DNA of 64,000 nt from Anaeromyxobacter dehalogenans 2CP-C (GTDB taxonomy: Bacteria; Myxococcota; Myxococcia; Myxococcales; Anaeromyxobacteraceae), in contig NC_007760.1 of assembly GCF_000013385.1 (NCBI RefSeq), positions 248,001-312,000 of the forward strand, read 5' to 3'. The notes beneath the pieces are model-generated. The model worked only from the letters and a program-made list of their open reading frames with translations. It did no database searches and was not told the DNA's origin. The position numbers and the translations under genes were made by a program. Position 1 is the stretch's first letter. Every line of letters starts with the position of its first letter. Positions 7,952-16,216 of this stretch are shown in pieces.

Positions 7952-10900
7952 ATGTTCATCTCCGACTTCGCCATCAAGCGGCCCATCGTCACCATCACGG
8001 TGATGCTGGCGCTCGTGATCTTCGGGCTGCTGGCGCTCGTCACGCTCAAGACCGACGAGTTCCCGGACGTCCAGCCGCCGGTGGTGGCGGTCACCATCGT
8101 CTACCCCGGCGCCTCGCCCGAGACGGTCGAGCGCGAGGTGATCGATCCCATCGAGGACGCGATCTTCTCGATCAGCGGCATCGACGGGAAGCAGACCACC
8201 GCCTCCGCCACCGACGGCCTCGCCCAGTTCATCGTGTTCTTCGACTTCGAGAAGAACCTGATGGAGGCGACGCAGGACATCCGCGACGCCATCAGCTCGA
8301 AGCGCCAGGACCTGCCCACCGAGATGGAGGAGCCGGTGCTGGTCCGGTTCGATCCGTCGCAGGAGCCGATCGTCACGCTCACGCTCACCTCGAAGACGCT
8401 GCCGGTGCCGGCGCTGACGCGGCTCGCCGACGAGGTGGTCTCGCGCGACCTGCGCTCGGTGCAGGGCGTCGCCGACGTGCGGCTGGTGGGCGGGCAGAAG
8501 CGCGAGCTCACCGTCCAGCTCGACCCGGAGGCGATGGCGGCCGCCAGCGTCTCGGCCGCCGAGGTGGTGGGCGCGCTGCAGGCGCAGAACCTGGCCGCGC
8601 CGGTGGGGCGCGTCAACACGCCGCTCGGCGAGCAGAGCATCCGCCTCTCCGGCCGCCTCGCCACGCCCGAGGAGTTCGAGCAGGTGGCGGTCGCGAGCCG
8701 CGGCGGCCAGGTGGTCCGCCTGGGCCAGGTGGCGAAGGTGCTCGACGGCGCCGAGGAGGCGCGCACGCTCGCGCTCTTCAACTCGGGCGAGGCGGTGGGC
8801 CTGGAGGTCCTGAAGACGAAGGGCTACTCCACCACCGCCGTCGCCGACGCGGTGAAGGAGCGGGCGCGGGCGCTCGAGCCGCGGATGGAGGGGGCGAAGC
8901 TCGCCGTCGTCCAGGACTCCGGCACGCGCGTGCGCCAGTCGGTGGACGACGTGCAGCGGACGCTCATCGAGGGCGCGCTCCTCACCGTGCTGGTGGTGTT
9001 CCTGTTCCTCAACTCGTGGCGGTCCACCGTCATCACCGGGCTCGCGCTGCCGGTCTCGGTGCTGGCGGCGTTCGTGAGCGTCTGGGCGTTCGGCTTCACG
9101 CTCAACACCATGTCGCTCCTGGGCCTCTCGCTCGCGATCGGCATCCTCATCGACGACGCCATCGTGGTCCGCGAGAACATCGTCCGGCACATCGAGCTCG
9201 GCGAGGACCACACCACCGCCTCGCACAAGGGGACCGACGAGATCGGCCTGGCGGTCACCGCCACCACCTTCTCCATCGTGGCGGTGTTCGTGCCGGTCGC
9301 GTTCATGTACGGGGTGGCCGGCCAGTGGTTCAAGCCGTTCGCGCTCACCATCGCCGCGGCGGTGCTGGTGTCGCTGTTCGTGTCCTTCTCGCTCGACCCC
9401 ATGATGTCGGCGTACTGGCCGGATCCGCAGGTGGAGAAGGGCGAGCGGCGCGGGCCGGTGGGGCGCGCGCTGGGCGCCTTCAACCGCTGGTTCGACCGCC
9501 AGGCCGCCGGGTACCGCCGCGTGGTCGCCTGGGCGCTCGACCACCGCTGGCTCGTGGTGGCCTTCGCCACGCTCTCGCTGGTCGGCTCGTTCGCGCTGCA
9601 GGGCGCGTTCGGCGGCGCCGGCTTCGTGCCGGTGTCGGATCGCAGCGAGGTGAGCCTCATCGTGCAGACGCCGCCCGGCTCGTCCATCGAGTACACGCGG
9701 CGCAAGGTGGAGGAGACCGATCGCATCCTCCGCAGCCACCCCGAGGTCGCGTACACCTACGCCTCGATCGGCACGCCCATCCCGCTCCAGGCGCCCGGCG
9801 TGGACCAGGCGCTCATCTACGCGCGGCTCACGCCCAAGCGCGAGCGCGACGTCTCGCAGGACGCGCTCGGCGCGGTGCTGCGGCGCGAGCTGTCGCGGGT
9901 GGCCGGCGCGGAGATCTCGGTCTTCACGAGCGGCTTCGGCGGCGCGTTCAAGTCGATCCAGCTCGAGCTGCGCGGCCCCGACTCGCGGGTGCTCACCGAG
10001 CTCGCCGAGAAGGTGAAGGCCGTCGCCGCCGGCGTGCCGGGGGCCGTGGACGTGGGGCTCTCCACCCGCGGGCAGAAGCCGGAGCTGGCGGTCGAGGTGG
10101 ACCGCGGCCTCGCCGGCCGGCTCGGCGTCACGGTGGGCCAGGTGGCGCAGTCGCTCCGGATCGCGTTCGCCGGGCTCGACTCCGGCGACTGGGTGGACCC
10201 GACCGGCGAGACGCGCAAGGTGATGGTGCGGCTCGCGCCCGAGGCGCGCGAGCGCGCGTCCGACCTGCGCCAGCTGCCGCTCGTCCTGCCGAGCCGCGAG
10301 GGCGCGCCGCGGATCCTGCCCGTCGGCCAGGTGGCGCGCATCACCGAGGGGCTCGGCCCCGCGCAGATCTCGCACCTCGACCGGCAGCGCGTGGTGAGCG
10401 TGCAGGGGAACGTGGCCGGCCGCTCCCTCTCCGAGGTGGTGAACGACATCGAGCGGAGGCTCGCCTCGGAGCTGAAGCTGCCGCCGGGCTACACGCTCCG
10501 GCAGGGCGGCGAGTCGGCGGACCAGGCCGAGGTGTTCACGCGCATCGGCGTCGCGCTGCTGCTCGCCGTGATGCTCATGTACCTCGTGCTCGTGCTGCAG
10601 TTCGGGTCGTTCCTCGACCCGCTCGCGATCCTGCTGTCGCTGCCGCTGTCGCTCATCGGCGTGGTGCTGGCGCTGCTCGTCACCGGCGACACCATCAACC
10701 TGATGAGCCTCATCGGCGTCATCCTGCTGTTCGGGATCGTGGCGAAGAACGCCATCCTGCTCATCGACTTCGCGAAGTGGGCGCGGGAGGAGCGCGGGCT
10801 GTCGATCCGCGACGCGCTCGTCGAGGCCGGCGGGATCCGCCTCCGGCCGATCATGATGACGAGCGTGGCGGTGATCGCCGGCATGATCCCGGTCGCCTCC

Positions 10901-11116
10901 GGGCTCGGCGAGGGCGGCGACTTCCGCGCGCCCCTCGGTCGCGCCGTGATCGGCGGCGTCATCACCTCCACGCTGCTCACGCTGCTCGTGATCCCGACCG
11001 TGTACGAGATCATGGACGGCTGGCGGACCCGGCTGGGCCGCCTGTTCCGCCGGGCGTTCTCGCGCGGCGGCGAGCGGCACGCCCGCGAGGCGGCGCAGCG
11101 GCGGGAGGAGCCCTAG
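7952..11116 (+). CDS. RND multidrug/solute efflux permease (HAE1/AcrB type)
   Basis: A 1,054-residue proton-driven inner-membrane transporter, the usual size for AcrB relatives. It opens with FISDFAIKRPIVTITVMLALVIFGLLAL, the first membrane helix. TM4 carries the proton-relay pair in GILIDDAIVVRENIVRHIE, typical of the hydrophobe/amphiphile efflux group rather than of metal pumps. Large periplasmic loops follow TM1 and TM7, and the second half has GVVLALLVTGDTINLMSLIGVILLFGIVAKNAILLIDFA. A conserved PGGSSIEYTRRKVEETDRILR-like periplasmic segment marks the second porter domain. It acts with the adaptor encoded upstream. Substrate is unknown. A very long open frame lies antisense to this gene but is only a reflection of its GC-rich codons. 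Confidence 0.95.
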   Translation: MFISDFAIKRPIVTITVMLALVIFGLLALVTLKTDEFPDVQPPVVAVTIVYPGASPETVEREVIDPIEDAIFSISGIDGKQTTASATDGLAQFIVFFDFEKNLMEATQDIRDAISSKRQDLPTEMEEPVLVRFDPSQEPIVTLTLTSKTLPVPALTRLADEVVSRDLRSVQGVADVRLVGGQKRELTVQLDPEAMAAASVSAAEVVGALQAQNLAAPVGRVNTPLGEQSIRLSGRLATPEEFEQVAVASRGGQVVRLGQVAKVLDGAEEARTLALFNSGEAVGLEVLKTKGYSTTAVADAVKERARALEPRMEGAKLAVVQDSGTRVRQSVDDVQRTLIEGALLTVLVVFLFLNSWRSTVITGLALPVSVLAAFVSVWAFGFTLNTMSLLGLSLAIGILIDDAIVVRENIVRHIELGEDHTTASHKGTDEIGLAVTATTFSIVAVFVPVAFMYGVAGQWFKPFALTIAAAVLVSLFVSFSLDPMMSAYWPDPQVEKGERRGPVGRALGAFNRWFDRQAAGYRRVVAWALDHRWLVVAFATLSLVGSFALQGAFGGAGFVPVSDRSEVSLIVQTPPGSSIEYTRRKVEETDRILRSHPEVAYTYASIGTPIPLQAPGVDQALIYARLTPKRERDVSQDALGAVLRRELSRVAGAEISVFTSGFGGAFKSIQLELRGPDSRVLTELAEKVKAVAAGVPGAVDVGLSTRGQKPELAVEVDRGLAGRLGVTVGQVAQSLRIAFAGLDSGDWVDPTGETRKVMVRLAPEARERASDLRQLPLVLPSREGAPRILPVGQVARITEGLGPAQISHLDRQRVVSVQGNVAGRSLSEVVNDIERRLASELKLPPGYTLRQGGESADQAEVFTRIGVALLLAVMLMYLVLVLQFGSFLDPLAILLSLPLSLIGVVLALLVTGDTINLMSLIGVILLFGIVAKNAILLIDFAKWAREERGLSIRDALVEAGGIRLRPIMMTSVAVIAGMIPVASGLGEGGDFRAPLGRAVIGGVITSTLLTLLVIPTVYEIMDGWRTRLGRLFRRAFSRGGERHAREAAQRREEP

Positions 11117-11140
11117 CCGCGGCCGCCCGCGGGGTCACGC

Positions 11141-11656
11141 TCAGTAGATCGGCACCAGGTGGTAGCCCTGCGCCTGGTAGCCGATGAGCGAGACGAAGCC
11201 GTCCGCCACCACGGTGAGCTCGGGGAGGAGGCGCGCGTCCTCCACCTCGAACACCTTGGTCGCGATCGCGCAGACCTCCAGCGCCGCACCGCGGCGCTTC
11301 AGCTCCCTCACCGCGCCGGCGATCTCGGCGGCTGCGGCGCGATCCGCGGCACGGCCCGGCGCCGGCGCCACGCCGGCGAGGAACCGGACCGACGGGCCGA
11401 TGAAGACGACCTTGAAGTCCGGCGCCACGCCCTGCGCCCGCAGCCCGTCGTGCGAGCCTGCGATGAGCTTCAGGTACATGGCGAGCTTCGGCCCGTCGGC
11501 GAGATCGACGAGGAACAGGCCCTTTCCGCTGGTGACGCCGCGGAGCGCGTCGGCGTTTCCCGGCGCGGCGGAGGCGCGCGCGGTGAGCGGCGCCCCGGCG
11601 GCGAGCGCCAGCAGCGCGGCGAGGGCGAGGAGGGGGAGGGGGCGGTGCGCGGTCAT
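11141..11656 (-). CDS. Exported DsrE-like protein
   Basis: A 171-residue protein with a cleavable signal (LLALAALLALAAGAPLTARASA) and a DsrE/DsrF-like alpha/beta fold: GKGLFLVDLADGPKLAMYLKLIAGSHDGLRAQG, DFKVVFIGPSVRFL, GAALEVCAIATKVFEVEDARLLPELTVVADGFVSLIGYQAQGYHLVPIY. One Cys lies in the EVCA strand at the place where periplasmic sulfur-relay relatives often keep a Cys. A role in sulfur handling is possible but not shown. GAGGATCC precedes the ATG. The gene is divergent from a tetR gene, and the predicted promoter at 11732-11760 contains a perfect palindrome, so it is probably repressed by that regulator. Confidence 0.85.
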   Translation of the reverse strand: MTAHRPLPLLALAALLALAAGAPLTARASAAPGNADALRGVTSGKGLFLVDLADGPKLAMYLKLIAGSHDGLRAQGVAPDFKVVFIGPSVRFLAGVAPAPGRAADRAAAAEIAGAVRELKRRGAALEVCAIATKVFEVEDARLLPELTVVADGFVSLIGYQAQGYHLVPIY

Positions 11657-11731
11657 CGGTGTGGATCCTCGGGGGTGGGCCCGCGGTCCCGCGCGCCACC
11701 GCGGCGGGGGAGGGCGGACCGGTTGGGTCGC

Positions 11732-11760
11732 TGTATAGACAGATCTGTCTACCGCGTCCA
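11732..11760 (-). promoter_or_regulatory. Predicted promoter of the DsrE-like gene with a TetR operator in the spacer
   Basis: Read on the minus strand: -35 TGGACG (11760-11755, 4 of 6), a 17-bp spacer, and -10 TATACA (11737-11732). A perfect 16-bp palindrome TAGACAGATCTGTCTA occupies 11736-11751, filling the spacer and touching the -10 box, the classic geometry of a repressor site. The AT-rich stretch stands out from the surrounding sequence. Transcription would start near 11725, leaving a leader of about 70 bases. Confidence 0.7.
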
Positions 11761-11793
11761 GCCTGGATCCGTGCGACTGGCCCGCCTGGGCGG

Positions 11794-11821
11794 GTGAAAC
11801 CGCGCGACAGATGGGTATACT
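11794..11821 (+). promoter_or_regulatory. Predicted tetR promoter
   Basis: -35 GTGAAA (11794-11799), 16-bp spacer, -10 TATACT (11816-11821); start expected near 11828, 20 bases before the tetR ATG. The spacer holds GACAGAT (11806-11812), matching one half of the palindrome at 11736-11751, so weak autoregulation is possible. Confidence 0.55.
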
Positions 11822-11848
11822 GCGCGCGCCCCCGGCCCGGAGCGAGCC

Positions 11849-12454
11849 ATGTCCCCGCGCGAGAAGCTGGTCGAGACCGCCGCAGCGCTGTTCTACCGGT
11901 ACGGCTGCCACGCCGTGGGGATCGACACGGTCCTCGCCGAGGCAGGCGTGGCCAAGATGACCCTCTACCGGCACTTCCGCTCGAAGGACGAGCTGGTGCT
12001 CGCAGCGCTGCGCCGGATGGACGAGCGGTTCCGCAACGCGTTCATGGCCGCGGTGGAGCGGGCGTCGGACACGCCGGCGGGCCGGCTCGACGCGCTCTTC
12101 GACGTGGTGCGCGACTGGGTTCGCGGGAAGGACTTCTACGGCTGCCCGTTCATCAACGTCACGGCCGAGTTCGCCGCGCACGACGACCCGGTCCACGTCG
12201 CGGCGGCCGAGCACAAGCGGCTCGCGCTCGAGTACATCGAGCGGCTCGCCGCCGAGGCGGGCGCCGCCGACGCGCGCGGGCTGGCCCGGGCGCTGAAGGT
12301 GCTCCTGGAGGGCTGCACGGTGCTCGCGCAGGTCACCGGCCAACCCGGGTTCGTGGACGACGCGCAGCAGGCCGCCCGACTCGTGCTCCGGGAGGGGCTC
12401 CGGGGCGCCGTGCCCGCGCGCGCGCCGCGCCGGCTGCGCCGCGCGCGGGCGTGA
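11849..12454 (+). CDS. TetR-family transcriptional regulator
   Basis: A 201-residue repressor. The N-terminal helix-turn-helix reads EKLVETAAALFYRYGCHAVGIDTVLAEAGVAKMTLYRHFRSKDELVLAAL (residues about 4-52), a textbook TetR DNA-binding domain. The ligand-binding domain contains FYGCPFINVTAEFAAHDDPVHVAAAEHKRLALEYIERLAAEAG and a second Cys in LLEGCTVLAQV, which places it near the YcdC/NemR-like branch where Cys residues can sense electrophiles; that sensing is only a suggestion. It lies divergent from the DsrE-like gene, and a 16-bp palindromic operator sits between them. The Arg-rich tail ends in RRLRRARA. Confidence 0.93.
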   Translation: MSPREKLVETAAALFYRYGCHAVGIDTVLAEAGVAKMTLYRHFRSKDELVLAALRRMDERFRNAFMAAVERASDTPAGRLDALFDVVRDWVRGKDFYGCPFINVTAEFAAHDDPVHVAAAEHKRLALEYIERLAAEAGAADARGLARALKVLLEGCTVLAQVTGQPGFVDDAQQAARLVLREGLRGAVPARAPRRLRRARA

Positions 12455-12483
12455 GCCCCTCCCCGCTCGCTCGTTCGTTTCCC

Positions 12484-12494
12484 GACCCAGAGTC
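12484..12494 (+). repeat. 17-bp dispersed element, copy 6
   Basis: CCCGACCCAGAGTCGTT, a perfect match, 30 bases after the tetR stop. It is the left arm of an inverted pair with copy 7. Confidence 0.65.
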
Positions 12495-12615
12495 GTTGAT
12501 CGCGGGGGGTGCGAGATCGTCCAGGTCGCGGACCTTCTCGCGGAAGCTCGCGATCTCACGGGTCCGGCGGACGGCCCCGGGTCCGCCGATCGAACGGCCG
12601 CCGGCGTTCCAAATT
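12495..12615. other. Structured spacer between inverted copies of the 17-bp element
   Basis: About 120 bases between the convergent tetR and FAD-oxidoreductase genes. It contains further dyads, for example GTGCGAGATCG paired imperfectly with CGCGATCTCAC, and GGGTCCG paired with neighbouring CGGACGGCCCC. No open reading frame with family resemblance is present. It might be a transcribed hairpin, a bidirectional terminator or a non-autonomous mobile unit; the sequence does not decide. Confidence 0.35.
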
Positions 12616-12625
12616 ACTCTGGGTC
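12616..12625 (-). repeat. 17-bp dispersed element, copy 7 (inverted)
   Basis: AATTACTCTGGGTCGGG; on the minus strand CCCGACCCAGAGTAATT, 15 of 17 to consensus. It ends five bases before the stop codon of the convergent oxidoreductase gene. Confidence 0.6.
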
Positions 12626-12629
12626 GGGA

Positions 12630-14054
12630 TCAGAGGACGAGGTGGCGCAGGGCGGCGCGGGCGGCGTGCCAGCCGCACATGCCGTGGACGCCGCCGCCGG
12701 GTGGGGTGGACGCGGAGCAGAGGTAGAGCCCGGGCACGGGGGTGGACCACGGGTGGGCGGACAGCACGGGCCGGGCGACGAGCTGGGCGAGCGACGCCTC
12801 CCCGGCGCCCACGTCGCCGCCGACCAGGTTCGCGTCGTCCTGCTCCAGCGCCGCGGGGCCGCGCACGGCGCGGGCCAGCACGAGCTCGCGGAACCCGGGC
12901 GCGAAGCGCTCCACCTGCGCCTCCACCGCGGCGGTGAGGTCGCCCTCGAACCCGCGCGGCGCGTGGCAGTACGCCCACGCCACGTGGCGCCCGGGCGGCG
13001 CGCGCGACGGGTCGAAGCGCGTGGGCTGCGCGAGGAGCACGTACGGCCGCGCCGGCACCTCGCCCCGCTCCACCGCCGCCTCCGAGGCGGCGATCTCCTC
13101 CAGCTCGCCGCCGAGGTGCACCGTCCCGGCGCCGGCGCACTCCGGCGCCCGCCACGGGATGGGGCCGGCGAGCGCCCAGTCGAGCTTGAACGCGCCGGGG
13201 CCGTAGCGGAACGCGGCGAGGCGCCGGGCGTAGCGCGCCGGGAGCCGGGCGCCGGCGACGCGCAGCACCTGCCTCGGCGTGAGGTCGAGCAGCACCGCGC
13301 GCGCCGGCGGGAGCTCCTCGAGCCGGCGCACCTCGGCCGAGGTCACGAGCTCGCCCCCGTGCGCCCGGAGCTCCGCCGCGAGCGCGGCCGCGATCGCGCC
13401 GGCGCCGCCCTCCGGGAACGGCCAGCCCACGCCGTGCCCGGCCGCGCCGAGCACCAGCGCGAACGCGGCGCTGGCGGCGGCCTCGAGCGGCCGGTTCGCG
13501 TGCGCGGCGAGGCCGGCGAGGAGCGCCCGCGCGCGCGGTCCGCGGAAGCGGGCCCGGGCGAGGCGCGCGGCCGGGAGCAGCGCGGGCACGCCGAAGCGCG
13601 CGAGGAGCAGCGGCCGCCGCGGGCGGTGCAGCACCGGCCCGAGCACCTCCTCGAGGAGCGCCGGGAGCTCCCGCGCGAGCGGCGCGAACAGGGCCCGCCA
13701 GGCGCGGGCGTCCGCGCCGAGCGTCGCGTCGGTGGCCTCGAACCCGGGGCCGAGCAGCGCGGCGGTGCCGTCGTCGAACGGGTGCGCGACGGCGGCGGGC
13801 GCCGAGATCCAGCGCAGCCCGTGCGCCGCGAGCGGCAGGGTGCGGAGGAACGGTGAGGCGACGGCGAGCGGGTGGACGGCCGAGCAGTGGTCGTGCAGGA
13901 AGCCGGGGAGGGTGAGCGGCAACGTCCGCGCGCCGCCCCCGGCGGTCGCCGCGGCCTCGCGCACGAGCACCCGCAGGCCGGCGCGCGCCAGCGCCACCGC
14001 GGCCGAGAGGCCGTTCGGCCCCGAGCCGACCACCACCGCGTCCGGCGTGCGCAC
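12630..14054 (-). CDS. FAD-dependent oxidoreductase, phytoene-desaturase-like
   Basis: A 474-residue flavoprotein. The N-terminal dinucleotide motif is VVVGSGPNGLSAAVALARAGLRVLVREAAATAGGGARTLPL, and the C-terminal flavin-binding motif is PVPGLYLCSASTPPGGGVHGMCGWHAARAAL. This pair, with the GFLHDHCSAVHPLAV segment, places it in the COG1233 group (phytoene dehydrogenase-like, PYROXD2-like) rather than in classical carotenoid CrtI, which is somewhat longer. No carotenoid genes lie nearby, so a pigment role is not supported. The gene is single on the minus strand, convergent with tetR. Substrate is unknown. Confidence 0.9.
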   Translation of the reverse strand: MRTPDAVVVGSGPNGLSAAVALARAGLRVLVREAAATAGGGARTLPLTLPGFLHDHCSAVHPLAVASPFLRTLPLAAHGLRWISAPAAVAHPFDDGTAALLGPGFEATDATLGADARAWRALFAPLARELPALLEEVLGPVLHRPRRPLLLARFGVPALLPAARLARARFRGPRARALLAGLAAHANRPLEAAASAAFALVLGAAGHGVGWPFPEGGAGAIAAALAAELRAHGGELVTSAEVRRLEELPPARAVLLDLTPRQVLRVAGARLPARYARRLAAFRYGPGAFKLDWALAGPIPWRAPECAGAGTVHLGGELEEIAASEAAVERGEVPARPYVLLAQPTRFDPSRAPPGRHVAWAYCHAPRGFEGDLTAAVEAQVERFAPGFRELVLARAVRGPAALEQDDANLVGGDVGAGEASLAQLVARPVLSAHPWSTPVPGLYLCSASTPPGGGVHGMCGWHAARAALRHLVL

Positions 14055-14230
14055 CGCCCCCTCCTAGCGGCCCCGCCCCGCCGGCGCAGCGCACCCGGCG
14101 CCGCACCGGACGGCGGCGCGGCGCCGCACGCCGGGTCCCCCGCCGGGAGCGGCCCGTTTCGACTACACTCCGGCGCCCGAGATCCTTTTCCCGCCTCGCG
14201 CGTTCCCCCGGCGAGGCCCAGGCGACGCGC

Positions 14231-14839
14231 GTGCCGGACGAGAGCGACGAACGGCTGATGCTCCGGTTCCGGGACGGCGACGCCCGGGCGTTCGAGGCCC
14301 TCGTGCGCCGCCACCGGACGCCGATCTTCTCCTTCCTGCTGCGCCTGACCCGCGACCGCGGCCGGGCCGAGGACCTGTGCCAGGAGGCGTTCCTGCGCGT
14401 GGTGAAGGCCTCCGGCGCCTGGGAGCCGCGCGCGCGCTTCCGCACCTGGCTGTACGCGATGGCCCGCAACCTGGCGGTGGACGAGTCGCGGCGCATGGCG
14501 TTCCGCCGCGCCAGCTCGCTCGAGGCCGACCCCGCCGCCTCGGCCCTCGCCGCGGACGGTCCGGCGCCGGACCGCGCGGCCGACGCGGCGCTCGTCCGTC
14601 CGCTCCTCGAGGCGGCGCTCGCCGCGCTGCCGGACGAGCAGCGCGAGGTGTTCCTGCTGCGCGAGCACGCCGGGCTCCGGTTCCCGGAGATCGCCGAGGT
14701 CACCGGCGCGCCGGAGCCGACCGTGAAGAGCCGGATGCGCTACGCGCTCGAGGCGCTGCGCGAGCGGCTCGCCGCGATGGGCGTGGAGCCGGACTCGCCC
14801 GCGGGCGCCCCCGCCTCGACCCGGAGCGCGGCACCATGA
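14231..14839 (+). CDS. ECF-type RNA polymerase sigma factor
   Basis: A 202-residue sigma-70-family extracytoplasmic factor. Region 2 spans FRDGDARAFEALVRRHRTPIFSFLLRLTRDRGRAEDLCQEAFLRVVKA and RFRTWLYAMARNLAVDESRR; region 4 is LPDEQREVFLLREHAGLRFPEIAEVTGAPEPTVKSRMRYALEALRERL, with the helix-turn-helix. The start is a GTG at 14231 directly before the domain. Its TGA overlaps the ATG of the next gene (ATGA at 14836), so the two are translationally coupled, and that neighbour is a zinc-finger anti-sigma factor that should hold it inactive at the membrane. Which signal frees it is not visible here. Confidence 0.94.
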   Translation: MPDESDERLMLRFRDGDARAFEALVRRHRTPIFSFLLRLTRDRGRAEDLCQEAFLRVVKASGAWEPRARFRTWLYAMARNLAVDESRRMAFRRASSLEADPAASALAADGPAPDRAADAALVRPLLEAALAALPDEQREVFLLREHAGLRFPEIAEVTGAPEPTVKSRMRYALEALRERLAAMGVEPDSPAGAPASTRSAAP

Positions 14840-16074
14840 GCGACGAACGCTTCCACGAGCGCCTCGGGGCGCGGCTGCACGACGCGATCCTGGAGCACGC
14901 CTACGGCGAGCTTCCGGGCGGCGAGGCGCGCGCGCTGGAGCGGCACCTGGAGGCGTGCGAGACCTGCCGCGCCGAGCTCGCGCGCATCCGCGGGACCCGC
15001 GCGCTCATGTCGGGCCTGGAGGACGCGCCGGCGCCCGAGCGCGGCGAGGCGGTGCTCCTCGCGGCGGCGCGCGAGGCCGCCGGGGCGCGGGCGAGGCGCC
15101 GGCGACTGCCGACGTGGACGTGGACCTGGGGCGCCGCGCTCTCCGCGGCGGCGCTCCTCGCGGTGGGGGCGGTCTCGTACCGGCTGCTCGCGCTCCACCC
15201 CGGCCCCGCGCTCCGCGACGACCCCGAGGCCCTGCTCGGCCGCGCCCCGGCTCCCGCCGCGCAGGCCGGGCCCGAGGCCGCCGCGCCGGACGTCCCGGCC
15301 ACCGCCTCGTCGCCCGCCGGCGGGCCGGACGAGGTCCGCGCCGAGCGGGCCCGCCCCGCCGCCCCGCCCGCGCCGGAGCGCCGGCGCGAGGCTCCGCGCC
15401 CGGGCGCCGCCGCGAAGTCCGCGCCGTCCGCCGCCCCTGCCGCCGCGCCGGAGGCGGACGTGGCCGCCGCGCCGCGGACCTCCATCGCGCCCGCGCCCGC
15501 CGCGCCGCGCGCCTTCGTCGCACCCGCCGCCCCGGCGCCCGCGCCGGCCCCGCGCGCGCTCCGTGCCGACGCCGGCGACGCCGGGCCGCCCGCCGCCGGC
15601 CCGGCGCCGGCCGCGACGCTCGAGGCCGCGCCCGAGGACGGCGACGCAGCCTCGGGCGCCCGCCGGGCGGCGCCCGCCGTCCGCGCGCAGTCCCGCGACG
15701 CCGCCGCGAGCCCCGCGCCGGCCGGCCCGGACGCGCAGGCGCGGTGGCGCGCGCTCCGGCAGGCGGGCGCGCTGCGCGGCGAGGTGGTGGCGTTCACCGA
15801 CTGTGACGGCGAGGCCTGGCGCAAGGTGGAGACCGACGCGCAGGGCCGCGTGGTGCGGTACGCCCGCCACGGCCGGCTCGCGGGTCGCGCCTTCGAGGCC
15901 GAGCTCTACTACGGCGAGGACGGCGCGCTGGCGCTGGCGCGCTACCGCGAGGCGGGCGGCCCCTGGCGCGAGGTCCGGCCGCCCGCGCCCGCCGGCGCGA
16001 TCCCCGCGGCCGCGCTCCAGCCCGCCCGCGCCGCGGACGCGCGCGCCGACGCGCCGCCGCGCTGCGGACCCTGA
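14836..16074 (+). CDS. Zinc-finger (zf-HC2) membrane anti-sigma factor with long Ala/Pro-rich region
   Basis: A 412-residue partner of the ECF sigma factor encoded just upstream. The cytoplasmic N-terminus has the H-x3-C-x2-C motif in LERHLEACETCRAELARI, and one membrane helix follows in WTWTWGAALSAAALLAVGAVSYRLLAL (about residues 94-120). The periplasmic part is unusual: some 190 residues of Ala, Pro, Arg and Glu without predicted fold, then a conserved-looking globular end (WRALRQAGALRGEVVAFTDCDGEAWRKVETDAQGRVVRYARHGRL, then FEAELYYGEDGALALARYREAGG). Typical zf-HC2 anti-sigmas are 200-250 residues. The disordered spacer may let the end domain sample the envelope. The start overlaps the sigma stop (ATGA). 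Confidence 0.88.
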   Translation: MSDERFHERLGARLHDAILEHAYGELPGGEARALERHLEACETCRAELARIRGTRALMSGLEDAPAPERGEAVLLAAAREAAGARARRRRLPTWTWTWGAALSAAALLAVGAVSYRLLALHPGPALRDDPEALLGRAPAPAAQAGPEAAAPDVPATASSPAGGPDEVRAERARPAAPPAPERRREAPRPGAAAKSAPSAAPAAAPEADVAAAPRTSIAPAPAAPRAFVAPAAPAPAPAPRALRADAGDAGPPAAGPAPAATLEAAPEDGDAASGARRAAPAVRAQSRDAAASPAPAGPDAQARWRALRQAGALRGEVVAFTDCDGEAWRKVETDAQGRVVRYARHGRLAGRAFEAELYYGEDGALALARYREAGGPWREVRPPAPAGAIPAAALQPARAADARADAPPRCGP

Positions 16075-16216
16075 GTCCTCGACCCGGGACCGGCGCCCGC
16101 GCCCGCACCTCGCCCTGCGCGCCCCGGCCTCGCCCTTCGCGTGGACCCCGCCCCGGCGCCGCGCCGCGCCACCGCGCCGGACGGCGGCCGCCGCGGGGAG
16201 GGGCTACACTGCTCGC

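Noticed and set aside
5669-11080. An 1,803-codon open frame on the minus strand opposite the RND operon
   Set aside because: Its translation is low-complexity His/Arg/Asp/Leu-rich without domains; it mirrors GC-rich third positions of the clear sense genes.
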